The notes below the pieces were generated by a model. The model saw only the letters and a list, made by a program, of their open reading frames with translations. It was not told where the DNA came from and searched no databases. DNA of 9,472 nucleotides from Lentisphaeria bacterium. GTDB taxonomy: Bacteria > Verrucomicrobiota > Lentisphaeria > Victivallales > UBA1829. Of this stretch, positions 1 to 6,619 are shown piece after piece (within the stretch, counting starts at the first letter, position 1; the number at the start of each line of letters is the position of its first letter). Both the position numbers and the translations under genes were made by a program. The stretch is from positions 1 to 9,472 of the forward strand of contig JAGAPM010000019.1 of NCBI GenBank assembly GCA_017623265.1. The letters are read 5' to 3'.

Positions 1-18
1 ATTTTTTCCGTTTTCTGC

Positions 19-46
19 TTGAAAAACCATCTAACAGCATTACATT
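19..46 (+). promoter_or_regulatory. Possible sigma70-like promoter of the oxidoreductase gene
   Basis: TTGAAA at 19-24 matches the -35 consensus at 5 of 6 bases. TACATT at 41-46, after a 16-base spacer, matches the -10 consensus at only 4 of 6. The stretch 1-78 is AT-rich and has no gene, so a promoter for the gene at 79 is expected near here. The weak -10 makes this particular placement tentative. Confidence 0.3.
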
Positions 47-78
47 AACATATCATCTTAACCAAGCAGGAGGCTTTT

Positions 79-1398
79 ATGACAAAACTGAAATATGTTC
101 TGGTCGGCACAGGCAGCCGTTGCGGCATGTACATCGACGCATTGAGCGACCGGTTCAAGGAATACGGCGAGCTTCTGGCGATTTGCGATACCAACAGCAC
201 GCGGATGAAGTTCTGGGCGGACCGTATTGAAGCGAAATACAACATGCCCCGTCCGGCGATGTACAAGGCTGCGGACTTTGAAAAAATGATCACGGAGCAA
301 CAGCCGGATAAAGTCATAGTGACGAGTATGGACCGCACGCACCATCTTTACATCTGCAAAGCGATGGAGCTGGGCTGCGATGTCATTACAGAAAAGCCCA
401 TGACGGTGGATGCGGAAAAATGCCAGCAGATCATCGACACGAAAAAGCGTACGGGGAAAAATGTCACGGTCACGTTCAACTACCGTTATTCTCCCCGCAA
501 CACGAAGATCAAAGAAGTGCTGAAATCGGGGATCGCGGGCACCATTACCAGTGTTACGTTTGAATGGCTGCTGGATACCAGTCACGGTGCGGACTACTTC
601 CGCCGCTGGCACCGCTGCAAGAACAATTCCGGCGGTCTGCTGGTCCACAAATCCACGCACCATTTTGACCTGATGAACTGGTGGCTGGACTCCATGCCGG
701 AAACAGTCTTTGCCATGGGCGATTTGAAATTTTACGGGAAAGAAAATGCGGAAAAGCGTGGAGTCACGGAATTTTATTCCCGTTCCCGTGGCAGCGAACT
801 GGCGGAGAAAGATCCCTTTGCCATCAAGATCCGGGATACGGATGAAATTCTGCAGGGGCTGTACTACAATGCAGAACATGAAGACAGCTACTACCGCGAT
901 CAGAGCGTGTTCAGCGACGGCATCTCTATTGAAGACAATATGAATGTGATGGTCCGTTACAAGAATAAAGTCACGATGAACTATTGTCTTTACGCCCATG
1001 CTCCGTGGGAAGGCTACCGGGTCTGCTTCAACGGCACCAACGGGCGTCTGGAATTCAATGTGGTGGAAAACAGCTATGTTTCCGGCGGACATGAAGACTT
1101 CAATCAGCCGGGGATGCGCGAGCTGGAACATCCGAAAGCCAGTCTTGTGCCGGAAATTATTTTCCAGCCGCTGTGGGGCAAACCCCGTGTCATCACATAC
1201 GAACAGAATGATAAAGGCGGACACGGCGGCGGTGACGTACGCCTTCTCCACCATGTCTTTGTTGGTGCGGAAGACGACCCGCTGGGACATGCCGCCGGCT
1301 ATCTTGACGGAGCAAAATCCATTCTGACGGGGATTGCGGCGAACCAGGCCATCAAAACCGGACTTCCCGTCAAAGTGGCAGATCTGGTCCAGTTCTGA
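79..1398 (+). CDS. Gfo/Idh/MocA family NAD(P)-dependent oxidoreductase
   Basis: This is a 439-residue cytosolic dehydrogenase of the Gfo/Idh/MocA family, whose members oxidise or reduce sugars, inositols and related polyols with NAD(P). The N-terminal Rossmann domain (about 1-130) begins YVLVGTGSR (GTGSR at 10-14), a variant of the glycine-rich nucleotide-binding loop, and D37 is a likely ribose-binding residue. The family EKP motif is at 105-107 (TEKPM), and its lysine is a usual catalytic or cofactor contact. The C-terminal alpha/beta domain has HKSTHHFDLMNWW (190-202), where H194, H195 and D197 sit in the usual active-site helix. A glycine-rich GGHGGGD (380-386) precedes the final helices. 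The ATG has AGGAGG at 68-73, 5 bases upstream. It is transcribed alone and ends at a strong hairpin. The substrate cannot be read from sequence. A role in sugar or glycan breakdown is inferred from the family only. Confidence 0.93.
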   Translation: MTKLKYVLVGTGSRCGMYIDALSDRFKEYGELLAICDTNSTRMKFWADRIEAKYNMPRPAMYKAADFEKMITEQQPDKVIVTSMDRTHHLYICKAMELGCDVITEKPMTVDAEKCQQIIDTKKRTGKNVTVTFNYRYSPRNTKIKEVLKSGIAGTITSVTFEWLLDTSHGADYFRRWHRCKNNSGGLLVHKSTHHFDLMNWWLDSMPETVFAMGDLKFYGKENAEKRGVTEFYSRSRGSELAEKDPFAIKIRDTDEILQGLYYNAEHEDSYYRDQSVFSDGISIEDNMNVMVRYKNKVTMNYCLYAHAPWEGYRVCFNGTNGRLEFNVVENSYVSGGHEDFNQPGMRELEHPKASLVPEIIFQPLWGKPRVITYEQNDKGGHGGGDVRLLHHVFVGAEDDPLGHAAGYLDGAKSILTGIAANQAIKTGLPVKVADLVQF

Positions 1399-1416
1399 AC
1401 CGGCTCCATTTTCCTC

Positions 1417-1472
1417 AAAAAAAAACAAAAATGCGAAGCGCAGCGGTCAAAGGCTGAACTTCGCATTTTTTT
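1417..1472. terminator. Bidirectional intrinsic terminator between convergent genes
   Basis: ATGCGAAG at 1431-1438 pairs perfectly with CTTCGCAT at 1459-1466. The stem extends through A's at 1427-1430 against T's at 1467-1470. An inner stem CAGC (1441-1444) / GCTG (1453-1456) closes a loop at 1445-1452. The T run 1466-1472 gives a rho-independent terminator for the plus-strand gene ending at 1398. The A-rich stretch 1417-1431 reads as a T run on the minus strand and serves folD, which ends at 1489. Position and symmetry fit a terminator shared by both transcripts. Confidence 0.88.
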
Positions 1473-1488
1473 GTATTGAACTTCTGTT

Positions 1489-2385
1489 TTACAAACCGTT
1501 TTGTCTGCGGCAGGCGCGGATGGTGTTTTTCATCAGCATGGCAATGGTCATGGGACCGACGCCACCGGGGACAGGTGTGATCTTTGCAGCTTTGGGAGCG
1601 ACTTCATCGAACGCCACATCGCCCACCAGTTTGAAGCCGGTCTTTGCGTTTTCACAGGGAACGCGATTGATCCCGACGTCCACCACGACCACGCCCTCGC
1701 TGACCATATCCCCCTTCAGAAATTCGGGCTTGCCGATGGCGGCAATGATGATATCGGCACGGCGGGTATAGTCTGCAAGATCTTTCGTTTTGGAGTGGCA
1801 TACAGTTACTGTGGCATCCCCGGTCACGCCTTTGCCCATGAGCAGCGCCGCCATAGGCTTGCCAACGATATTGGATCTGCCCAGCACCACCACATTTTTT
1901 CCGGCGGTACTGATCCCGGACCGTTCCAACAGGACCGTGACACCCCACGGCGTACAGGGCAGAAAACCATCCCGTTCGCCCATGAGGACACGCCCGACGT
2001 TCTGCGCATGGAAGCAGTCCACATCCTTCTCCGGATCGATCGCTTCCACGATCGCTTTTTCATTGATATGTTTCGGCGGGGGCGACTGGACCAGGATCCC
2101 GTGGATGGAGGCATCTTTATTCAGACGGTCCACCACAGCCAGCAATTCTTCCTGCGTAGTCTCTTTTGGCAACACGATCTTTTCGGAACGGATACCCAAT
2201 TCCACGCACATTTTTGCCTTTCTTGACACATAGACCTGAGAAGCGGGATCTTCGCCCACCAGGATCACAGCCAAAGCCGGTTCGATGCCGTGTTTTTCTT
2301 TCAGTTCAGCCACTTCCGAAGCGGTTTCCGCATTGACACTTGCAGAAATCGTTTTGCCGTCTATCAGTTTTTCTTCAGGGATCAT
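1489..2385 (-). CDS. folD: Bifunctional methylenetetrahydrofolate dehydrogenase/cyclohydrolase FolD
   Basis: FolD oxidises 5,10-methylene-THF with NADP+ and hydrolyses methenyl-THF to 10-formyl-THF, feeding purine and formyl-Met synthesis in the cytosol. The product is 298 residues, close to the usual 280-300. Visible motifs are VGEDPASQVYVSRK (43-56), with Y52 and catalytic K56, and HGILVQSPPP (95-104), with Q100. PEKDVDCFH (118-126) carries the conserved folate-binding D123. GRSNIVGKP (169-177) is in the Rossmann NADP domain, and PVPGGVGPMT (271-280) is the family signature. Two positions are atypical: SPPP instead of LPLP, and Cys124 where Gly is common. The in-frame TTG at 2397 is rejected as start because its GAG forms part of the GGAG site that serves the ATG at 2385. 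It lies 29 bases downstream of the coiled-coil gene, so the two are probably cotranscribed. Confidence 0.96.
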   Translation of the reverse strand: MIPEEKLIDGKTISASVNAETASEVAELKEKHGIEPALAVILVGEDPASQVYVSRKAKMCVELGIRSEKIVLPKETTQEELLAVVDRLNKDASIHGILVQSPPPKHINEKAIVEAIDPEKDVDCFHAQNVGRVLMGERDGFLPCTPWGVTVLLERSGISTAGKNVVVLGRSNIVGKPMAALLMGKGVTGDATVTVCHSKTKDLADYTRRADIIIAAIGKPEFLKGDMVSEGVVVVDVGINRVPCENAKTGFKLVGDVAFDEVAPKAAKITPVPGGVGPMTIAMLMKNTIRACRRQNGL

Positions 2386-2391
2386 AAATTT

Positions 2392-2395
2392 CTCC
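2392..2395 (-). promoter_or_regulatory. Ribosome binding site fixing the folD start
   Basis: GGAG on the minus strand lies 6 bases before the ATG at 2385-2383. It overlaps the alternative upstream TTG codon (2397-2395), which argues that translation starts at the ATG. Confidence 0.75.
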
Positions 2396-2414
2396 AATCC
2401 TGTCTGTACAAAAA

Positions 2415-3125
2415 TTATTTTTTCAGCATTTTATTCAGCTCGATATCCAGCGCTCTCAGATCACGGTTGATCTTTTTGGCTTCTTCCGTGCTTTCGATGA
2501 GGAGCGTCATTTCTGCAGAGATCTCCTTCATGCGTTCTGCCTCGGGCAGACGATCCATCCGGATAACCCGGCGCATGGTATTGCGCAGTTCTTTCTGCAG
2601 AGCGATACGCCGGGCGGGGATCTCCGCCAGATCCTTCTGCAGCTGTTTGATCTCGATCTGCAGTTTTTCTGCTGTTTTGTACCCCTCGGACGCCACTTTG
2701 GCATCCGAGGATTTCACGGCATCCCGTGCGGCGGCAAGTTGTTTTTCCCGGTCCGCCAGAGTCCGGGGCAGGACCTGTGCTTCCTTCTCCAGCAGATCGA
2801 TCCGGTTCCGGACAGTTTTGACCGCATCTTTTGCAGCGATCTTTTTCCCCAGTTCCACCAGACAGGAATCAAATTCAGCCTGCAGTTTTCCCAGTTCCGC
2901 ATTTTCCCGGACCAGTTTCTTTTTCAAGGCGCCCAGTTCTGCGACAACAGCACTGCGTTTCTGCAGCAACTCCTTCGCTTTTGCCGGATCAGTATATTTT
3001 GCCGGATCTTTCCCGGCACGGTAGACTTTGGCAAAGACATATTCCGACTTCATTTTCTGCGTCTGTGCCGACAGAGGCAGCAGCAGGAGAAGTCCGGCGA
3101 TAATCAGGATGATTTTTTTCGACAT
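2415..3125 (-). CDS. Hypothetical secreted coiled-coil protein
   Basis: I do not recognise a family. The 236-residue product starts MSKK, followed by a hydrophobic stretch (residues 5-18) and a LSA|QTQ site, so a Sec signal peptide cleaved near residue 20 is likely. There is no lipobox cysteine near the site, so it should be soluble in the periplasm or outside the cell. The mature part is lysine-, glutamate- and alanine-rich with heptad-like spacing of Leu, Ile and Val. It is almost all helix and probably coiled coil from about 46 to 118, 120 to 165 and 195 to 236, with breaks at prolines 120, 170 and 194. Cys88 is the only cysteine in the mature part. No enzymatic motif is visible. General resemblance to Skp/OmpH-like or FlgN-like helical proteins comes from composition only. 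The ATG has a modest GAAAGG site 11 bases upstream. The gene precedes folD by 29 bases and is divergent from hisH. Confidence 0.75.
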   Translation of the reverse strand: MSKKIILIIAGLLLLLPLSAQTQKMKSEYVFAKVYRAGKDPAKYTDPAKAKELLQKRSAVVAELGALKKKLVRENAELGKLQAEFDSCLVELGKKIAAKDAVKTVRNRIDLLEKEAQVLPRTLADREKQLAAARDAVKSSDAKVASEGYKTAEKLQIEIKQLQKDLAEIPARRIALQKELRNTMRRVIRMDRLPEAERMKEISAEMTLLIESTEEAKKINRDLRALDIELNKMLKK

Positions 3126-3173
3126 GGTAACAACAGCCTTTCCCGGTTAAAATATTTCATGCAACCGGTATTA

Positions 3174-3201
3174 AATATAGTTACAAAACAGAAAAAATCA
3201 A
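3174..3201 (-). promoter_or_regulatory. Candidate promoter for the coiled-coil gene and folD
   Basis: Read on the minus strand, TTGATT (3201-3196) and TATATT (3179-3174) are separated by 16 bases. They match the -35 and -10 consensus at 4 and 5 of 6 positions. Transcription would start near 3167, about 40 bases before the ATG at 3125. Position is as expected for this divergent gap, but AT richness alone can produce such matches. Confidence 0.4.
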
Positions 3202-3221
3202 ACTCTTTTTGCTCTTTTATT

Positions 3222-3250
3222 TTAAAAATGCGTTTCCGATGTTATATTAT
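3222..3250 (+). promoter_or_regulatory. Candidate promoter for the hisH operon
   Basis: TTAAAA (3222-3227), a 17-base spacer and TATTAT (3245-3250) match the -35 and -10 consensus at 4 and 5 of 6 positions. Transcription would begin near 3257, giving a leader of about 27 bases before hisH. That leader is too short for a histidine attenuator, and no His-codon run is seen. The alternative -10 TATATT (3243-3248) overlaps. Confidence 0.42.
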
Positions 3251-3283
3251 GCACAGAACAATCAGCCCCGGAGAAGGAACTGT

Positions 3284-3901
3284 ATGTCATATTTTGCATT
3301 GATTGATTACAAGATGGGAAATCTTTCCAGCGTAAACAAAGCACTGGAAAGCGCCGGTGCCTCCGTCCGGATTGTCACGACACCGGCAGAAGCACAGGAC
3401 GCCTGCGCTCTTGTACTGCCCGGTGTAGGCAGTTTCGGCGATGCCATGGCGAATCTGAACGCAGCGGGTTGGAGTGATTTTATCCGGAACTGGATCGCAG
3501 CGGACCGCCCCTTTCTGGGCATCTGCCTCGGCATGCAGATGCTGCTGGAGACAAGCGAAGAATCGCCCGGCGTACCGGGGCTCGGTATTTTTTCCGGAGC
3601 AGTACGCCGTTTTCCCGATCTTCCGGGCATGAAAGTCCCGCACATGGGGTGGAATACGGTACGCGGAACCGGAAATTCTCCGTTTTTCTCTCCGGAGGAA
3701 GAGGAACATTTTTATTTTGTTCATTCATTCTTTATTGATCCTGCTGACCGGACACTTTCTGCAGCAGAGACGGACTATATCCACCCCTTCCCCTGCGCCA
3801 TTGCCCGGGGCAGATTGCTGGCGACTCAGTTTCATCCGGAGAAGAGTCAGCGGGCGGGTCTGGAGTTATTGAAAAAATTTGTACTTAACATAACAGCATA
3901 G
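3284..3901 (+). CDS. hisH: Imidazole glycerol phosphate synthase glutaminase subunit HisH
   Basis: HisH is the glutaminase half of IGP synthase. It releases ammonia from glutamine and channels it to HisF, which makes imidazole glycerol phosphate and AICAR in step 5 of histidine synthesis. The 205-residue protein is a class I glutamine amidotransferase of normal length. LPGVGSFGDAM (45-55) forms the oxyanion region. FLGICLGMQML (77-87) holds nucleophile Cys81. QFHPEKS (182-188) holds His184 and Glu186 of the catalytic triad. HFYFVHSFF (142-150) is another family signature. The chosen ATG at 3284 starts directly at the family's usual N-terminus (IDYKMGN). AAGGA lies 5 bases upstream, and the longer in-frame extension from 3209 would run through the promoter region. 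hisA follows after 9 bases. HisH needs HisF, which is not in this window. Confidence 0.96.
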   Translation: MSYFALIDYKMGNLSSVNKALESAGASVRIVTTPAEAQDACALVLPGVGSFGDAMANLNAAGWSDFIRNWIAADRPFLGICLGMQMLLETSEESPGVPGLGIFSGAVRRFPDLPGMKVPHMGWNTVRGTGNSPFFSPEEEEHFYFVHSFFIDPADRTLSAAETDYIHPFPCAIARGRLLATQFHPEKSQRAGLELLKKFVLNITA

Positions 3902-3910
3902 GAAAAAAAT

Positions 3911-4642
3911 ATGAAGATCATTCCTGCAATTGACATCCGCGGCGGCAACTGTGTCCGTCTGTTTCAGGGCGATTACGCGAAGGAAACCGTTTACGGAACC
4001 GATCCGGCAGCACAGGCGAAAGCATGGCAGGACGCCGGTGCGGAGATCATTCATCTGGTGGACCTGGATGGAGCCAAGGCGGGACATCCGGTCAATCTGG
4101 AAGCCATTGAAGCGATCTGCAAAAATGTGACGGTCCCCTGCGAACTGGGCGGCGGCATCCGTACGGTGGAAGATGCCAGAAAAGTGCTGGATCTGGGTAT
4201 TTCCCGGGTGATCCTCGGCACTGTTGCCTGCGATGACCCGAAACTGGCAGAAACCTTCATCGAACAATTCGGGACGGAAAAAATCGTGGTTGGGATCGAT
4301 GCAAAGGATGGTAAGGTTGCGACCCGCGGCTGGATCGAAACCAGCACGACCGATGCCTTTGAACTGGCAGAAAAACTTTATCGTTCCGGCGTTTCCCGGA
4401 TCATCTATACCGATATTGCAACGGACGGAGCGCTGTGCGGCCCCAACCTCAAAAGCGTGGCGAATCTGTGTGATCTGATCCCGGGGTGCAACGTGATCGC
4501 ATCCGGCGGCGTCTCTTCTGCAAAAGATATTGCCAACCTGAATGCACTGGGCAAAGCAAATCTGGAAGGTGCGATCGTGGGCAAGGCGCTCTACGACGGT
4601 CGCGTGACCTTTGCCGATCTGGACACCGCAACGCAAGCATGA
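3911..4642 (+). CDS. hisA: Phosphoribosylformimino-5-aminoimidazole carboxamide ribotide isomerase HisA
   Basis: HisA catalyses the Amadori rearrangement of ProFAR to PRFAR, the step just before HisH/HisF. The 243-residue protein is a normal-length TIM barrel. IIPAIDIRGG (3-12) has catalytic Asp8. ELGGGIRT (78-85) is the first phosphate-binding loop. VVGIDAKDG (126-134) has the second catalytic Asp130. YTDIATDG (166-173) includes Thr167 and separates HisA from many HisF proteins. IASGGVSS (196-203) and GAIVGKALYDG (220-230) complete the second phosphate site. AGGA at 3900-3903 overlaps the hisH stop and lies 7 bases before the ATG, so the two are tightly coupled. HisF proteins share the fold, but the ID(I/L)RGG start and ALY ending favour HisA. 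Confidence 0.96.
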   Translation: MKIIPAIDIRGGNCVRLFQGDYAKETVYGTDPAAQAKAWQDAGAEIIHLVDLDGAKAGHPVNLEAIEAICKNVTVPCELGGGIRTVEDARKVLDLGISRVILGTVACDDPKLAETFIEQFGTEKIVVGIDAKDGKVATRGWIETSTTDAFELAEKLYRSGVSRIIYTDIATDGALCGPNLKSVANLCDLIPGCNVIASGGVSSAKDIANLNALGKANLEGAIVGKALYDGRVTFADLDTATQA

Positions 4643-4652
4643 TACAGCATAC

Positions 4653-4658
4653 AAGGAG
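4653..4658 (+). promoter_or_regulatory. Ribosome binding site fixing the acyltransferase start
   Basis: AAGGAG lies 8 bases before the ATG at 4667. The in-frame GTG at 4658 overlaps this site and so cannot be the main start. Confidence 0.7.
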
Positions 4659-4666
4659 TGTACACC

Positions 4667-5491
4667 ATGGCTGAAACATCTTTCAATCCGTTCCCGAATG
4701 ATTCATACGATACCCCTGCCGACACCCGGAAATCCATCTGGGAATATCTGCTGCTGGGAACACGGCTTTCATTTTATATCCGTAACTTTTTTGTCTTCTG
4801 CCGGTCCGGTTATCTGGCAAAGCATACGGAATTCACAGCGGAGACTCAGACACTTTATTCCTACAAAAACCTGAAGATCACGGAAAGCTGCGGCGGCAAG
4901 ATCCACCTGCGGGGACTGGATAACATCAATAAGGTCAACGGTCCGGCAGTGATCATTGCCAACCACATGAGTCTTCTGGAAACGGCGGTAATCCATGCGT
5001 TTCTGCGTCCGCGGAAAGATTTCTGTTTTGTGATCAAGCAGTCGTTGCTGGATGTGCCGTTCTTCGGGAATATCATGCGCAAACTCGGCTGTATTGCGGT
5101 CACCCGTCAAAACCCGCGGGATGATTTCAAAGTTGTCATGAGCGAAGGAGCCAAACGGCTTGCTGAAGGCAAGACCGTGATCATTTTCCCGCAGCACAGC
5201 CGTTCTGCCGTATTTCAGGAAGAAACGTTCAACACCATCGGTGTCAAGCTGGCAAAACATGCCGGAGTTCCGATCCTTCCGCTTGCCCTGCGTACCGATT
5301 TTCTGCAGAACGGAAAACTATTGAAGGATCTGGGTCCCATCCGTCGGAAACGCCCGATCTGGTTTGAGTTCGGCGAACCGATCACTGAAGTCAAAGGGAC
5401 CGGCAAAGAAGAACATAAAGCCGTGGTGAACTTTATCGCCTCCCGTCTGAAAGAATGGGGTTGCGAAGTGGAACTTCAGGCAGAAAAATAA
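4667..5491 (+). CDS. PlsC-like lysophospholipid acyltransferase (variant motifs)
   Basis: This 274-residue member of the PlsC/AGPAT superfamily most likely transfers an acyl group to a lysophospholipid such as 1-acylglycerol-3-phosphate at the inner membrane. A hydrophobic, aromatic helix at about 26-50 probably inserts in or lies on the membrane. The acyltransferase core spans about 75-240. Motif I is IIANHMSLLET (96-106): His100 is kept, but HX4D is HX4E (Glu105). Motif II is FCFVIKQSLLDVPFFG (119-134), with the lysine and the PFFG turn. Motif III is FPQHSRS (174-180), where FPEGTRS is usual. Motif IV is VPILPLALRT (201-210). Coherent changes across an otherwise intact domain suggest a real subfamily rather than decay. 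The gap from hisA is 24 bases, and aroB follows after 15, so it sits inside the operon. The exact acceptor is unknown. It could be a lysophosphatidate, lipid A-type or ornithine-lipid acyltransferase. Confidence 0.85.
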   Translation: MAETSFNPFPNDSYDTPADTRKSIWEYLLLGTRLSFYIRNFFVFCRSGYLAKHTEFTAETQTLYSYKNLKITESCGGKIHLRGLDNINKVNGPAVIIANHMSLLETAVIHAFLRPRKDFCFVIKQSLLDVPFFGNIMRKLGCIAVTRQNPRDDFKVVMSEGAKRLAEGKTVIIFPQHSRSAVFQEETFNTIGVKLAKHAGVPILPLALRTDFLQNGKLLKDLGPIRRKRPIWFEFGEPITEVKGTGKEEHKAVVNFIASRLKEWGCEVELQAEK

Positions 5492-5506
5492 AACAGAAGA
5501 GAAAGC

Positions 5507-6619
5507 GTGACCGGTATGAAATCGACTCCCGAAAAAGTGCGTGTTGAACTTGGGGATCGCTCTTACGATATTCTGGTGGCACCCGGTCTTCTTTCCGGAT
5601 GTACAGAAGCGCTGCGTCCTTTTGTTGAAGGCAGAGGCGTTCTGGTGGTGGCAGACAGCAATACCGGAGCACTCTACGGAAAAAAAGTCACGGATCTTGT
5701 CAACAGTATGAACCCGGCTGGCAGTGCCCTGCATATCTTTCCCGCCGGAGAAAGCTCCAAGCATTTTGCCACGGTGGAACAGATCTGCCGTGCGGCGTGT
5801 CAGGCGAGACTGGACCGGAAAGGGATCGTGCTTGCTCTTGGCGGCGGCGTGACCGGCGACATGGCAGGCTTTGCGGCATCCATCTACATGCGGGGGATCG
5901 AATTCATCCAGCTTCCCACCAGCATGCTTGCCATGATCGACTCCTCTGTCGGGGGGAAGACCGGCGTTGACCTGCCGGAAGGGAAAAACCTGATGGGCAC
6001 ATTCCATCAGCCGAAACTGGTGTTGATCGATACCGATTTTCTCAACACCCTTCCCCCGGATCAGCTGCGGAGCGGTCTGGCGGAACTGCTGAAACATGCG
6101 GTACTTTTCGATCCGGAACTGTTTGAGATCCTGGAAACAGAAGCCGAAACGCTTCTGACCTTGAAAGATCCCGCATTCACCGCCCGGATCATTGCCCGTT
6201 CCTGCAGCTTGAAAGCGGCAGTTGTCTCCGGCGATGAACGGGAAGGCGCTCAACGGGCATTGCTGAATCTGGGACACAGTTTCGGTCATGCGGTTGAAAA
6301 GCTGCAGAATTTCTGCGGATTCTCTCACGGGGCAGCGGTGGCTTACGGTACAGCTGTGGCGGCAGAGCTGGCATGCAGAACAGGACACCTCACCCGTCCG
6401 GAAGCTGACCGGATCACAGATCTCTTCCGGCGCTACGAGCTGCCGGTCACGCTGAATGAATTTACGCCGGAGCAGATCCTTGAAGCGATGGCGGGCGATA
6501 AAAAGAATATGGGCGGTAAAAAGCGGCTGATCCTTCCGACCCGGATCGGGACCTGTGAGATCTTTGCGGATCTTGCCGATGAAGATATTCTTGCCGCTAT
6601 CGGAGCGTGCCGTGACTGA
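5507..6619 (+). CDS. aroB: 3-dehydroquinate synthase AroB
   Basis: AroB converts DAHP to 3-dehydroquinate, the second step of the shikimate pathway, using NAD+ and a divalent metal. The 370-residue product is close to the family's 350-370. The NAD-binding half has VVADSNTGALYG (47-58), PAGESSKH (79-86) and LALGGGVTGDMAGF (109-122). Then come LPTSMLAMIDSSVGGKTGV (136-154) and GKNLMGTFHQP (159-169). Metal ligands are Glu193 (GLAELLKHA), His257 (NLGHSFGH) and His274 (FSHGAA). All catalytic features are present. The start is uncertain: GTG at 5507 has a weak GAG (5499-5501) 5 bases upstream, while the in-frame ATG at 5516 is three codons later with no well-spaced site. The 3' end overlaps the dprA start by 8 bases. 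It sits fourth in the hisH-to-dprA run. Confidence 0.97.
   Translation: MTGMKSTPEKVRVELGDRSYDILVAPGLLSGCTEALRPFVEGRGVLVVADSNTGALYGKKVTDLVNSMNPAGSALHIFPAGESSKHFATVEQICRAACQARLDRKGIVLALGGGVTGDMAGFAASIYMRGIEFIQLPTSMLAMIDSSVGGKTGVDLPEGKNLMGTFHQPKLVLIDTDFLNTLPPDQLRSGLAELLKHAVLFDPELFEILETEAETLLTLKDPAFTARIIARSCSLKAAVVSGDEREGAQRALLNLGHSFGHAVEKLQNFCGFSHGAAVAYGTAVAAELACRTGHLTRPEADRITDLFRRYELPVTLNEFTPEQILEAMAGDKKNMGGKKRLILPTRIGTCEIFADLADEDILAAIGACRD
6602..6605 (+). promoter_or_regulatory. Ribosome binding site fixing the dprA GTG start
   Basis: GGAG inside the end of aroB lies 6 bases before GTG at 6612. This supports a GTG start overlapping the aroB stop and rejects the in-frame extension to 6555. Confidence 0.68.

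Noticed and set aside
58..1428. A 456-codon open frame on the minus strand opposite the oxidoreductase gene.
   Set aside because: It is exactly antisense to a clear Gfo/Idh/MocA gene, is rich in His, Phe, Arg and Val without family motifs, and would run through the shared terminator. It is a codon-bias shadow.
2290..3024. A plus-strand open frame very rich in Ser, Phe and Arg, opposite the coiled-coil gene.
   Set aside because: The composition is the reverse-complement image of Lys/Glu/Ala-rich coiled-coil codons. The minus-strand frame has a signal peptide and a start site.
3209..3283. A possible N-terminal extension of HisH by 25 residues.
   Set aside because: It covers the candidate promoter, has no ribosome binding site and lies outside the family's normal N-terminus.
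3257..3283. A histidine attenuator or riboswitch before hisH.
   Set aside because: The predicted leader is about 27 bases, with no His-codon run and no terminator/antiterminator hairpin visible.
6555..6611. A possible N-terminal extension of DprA by 19 residues within aroB.
   Set aside because: GTG at 6612 has a well-spaced GGAG, and the extension is the out-of-frame end of aroB.
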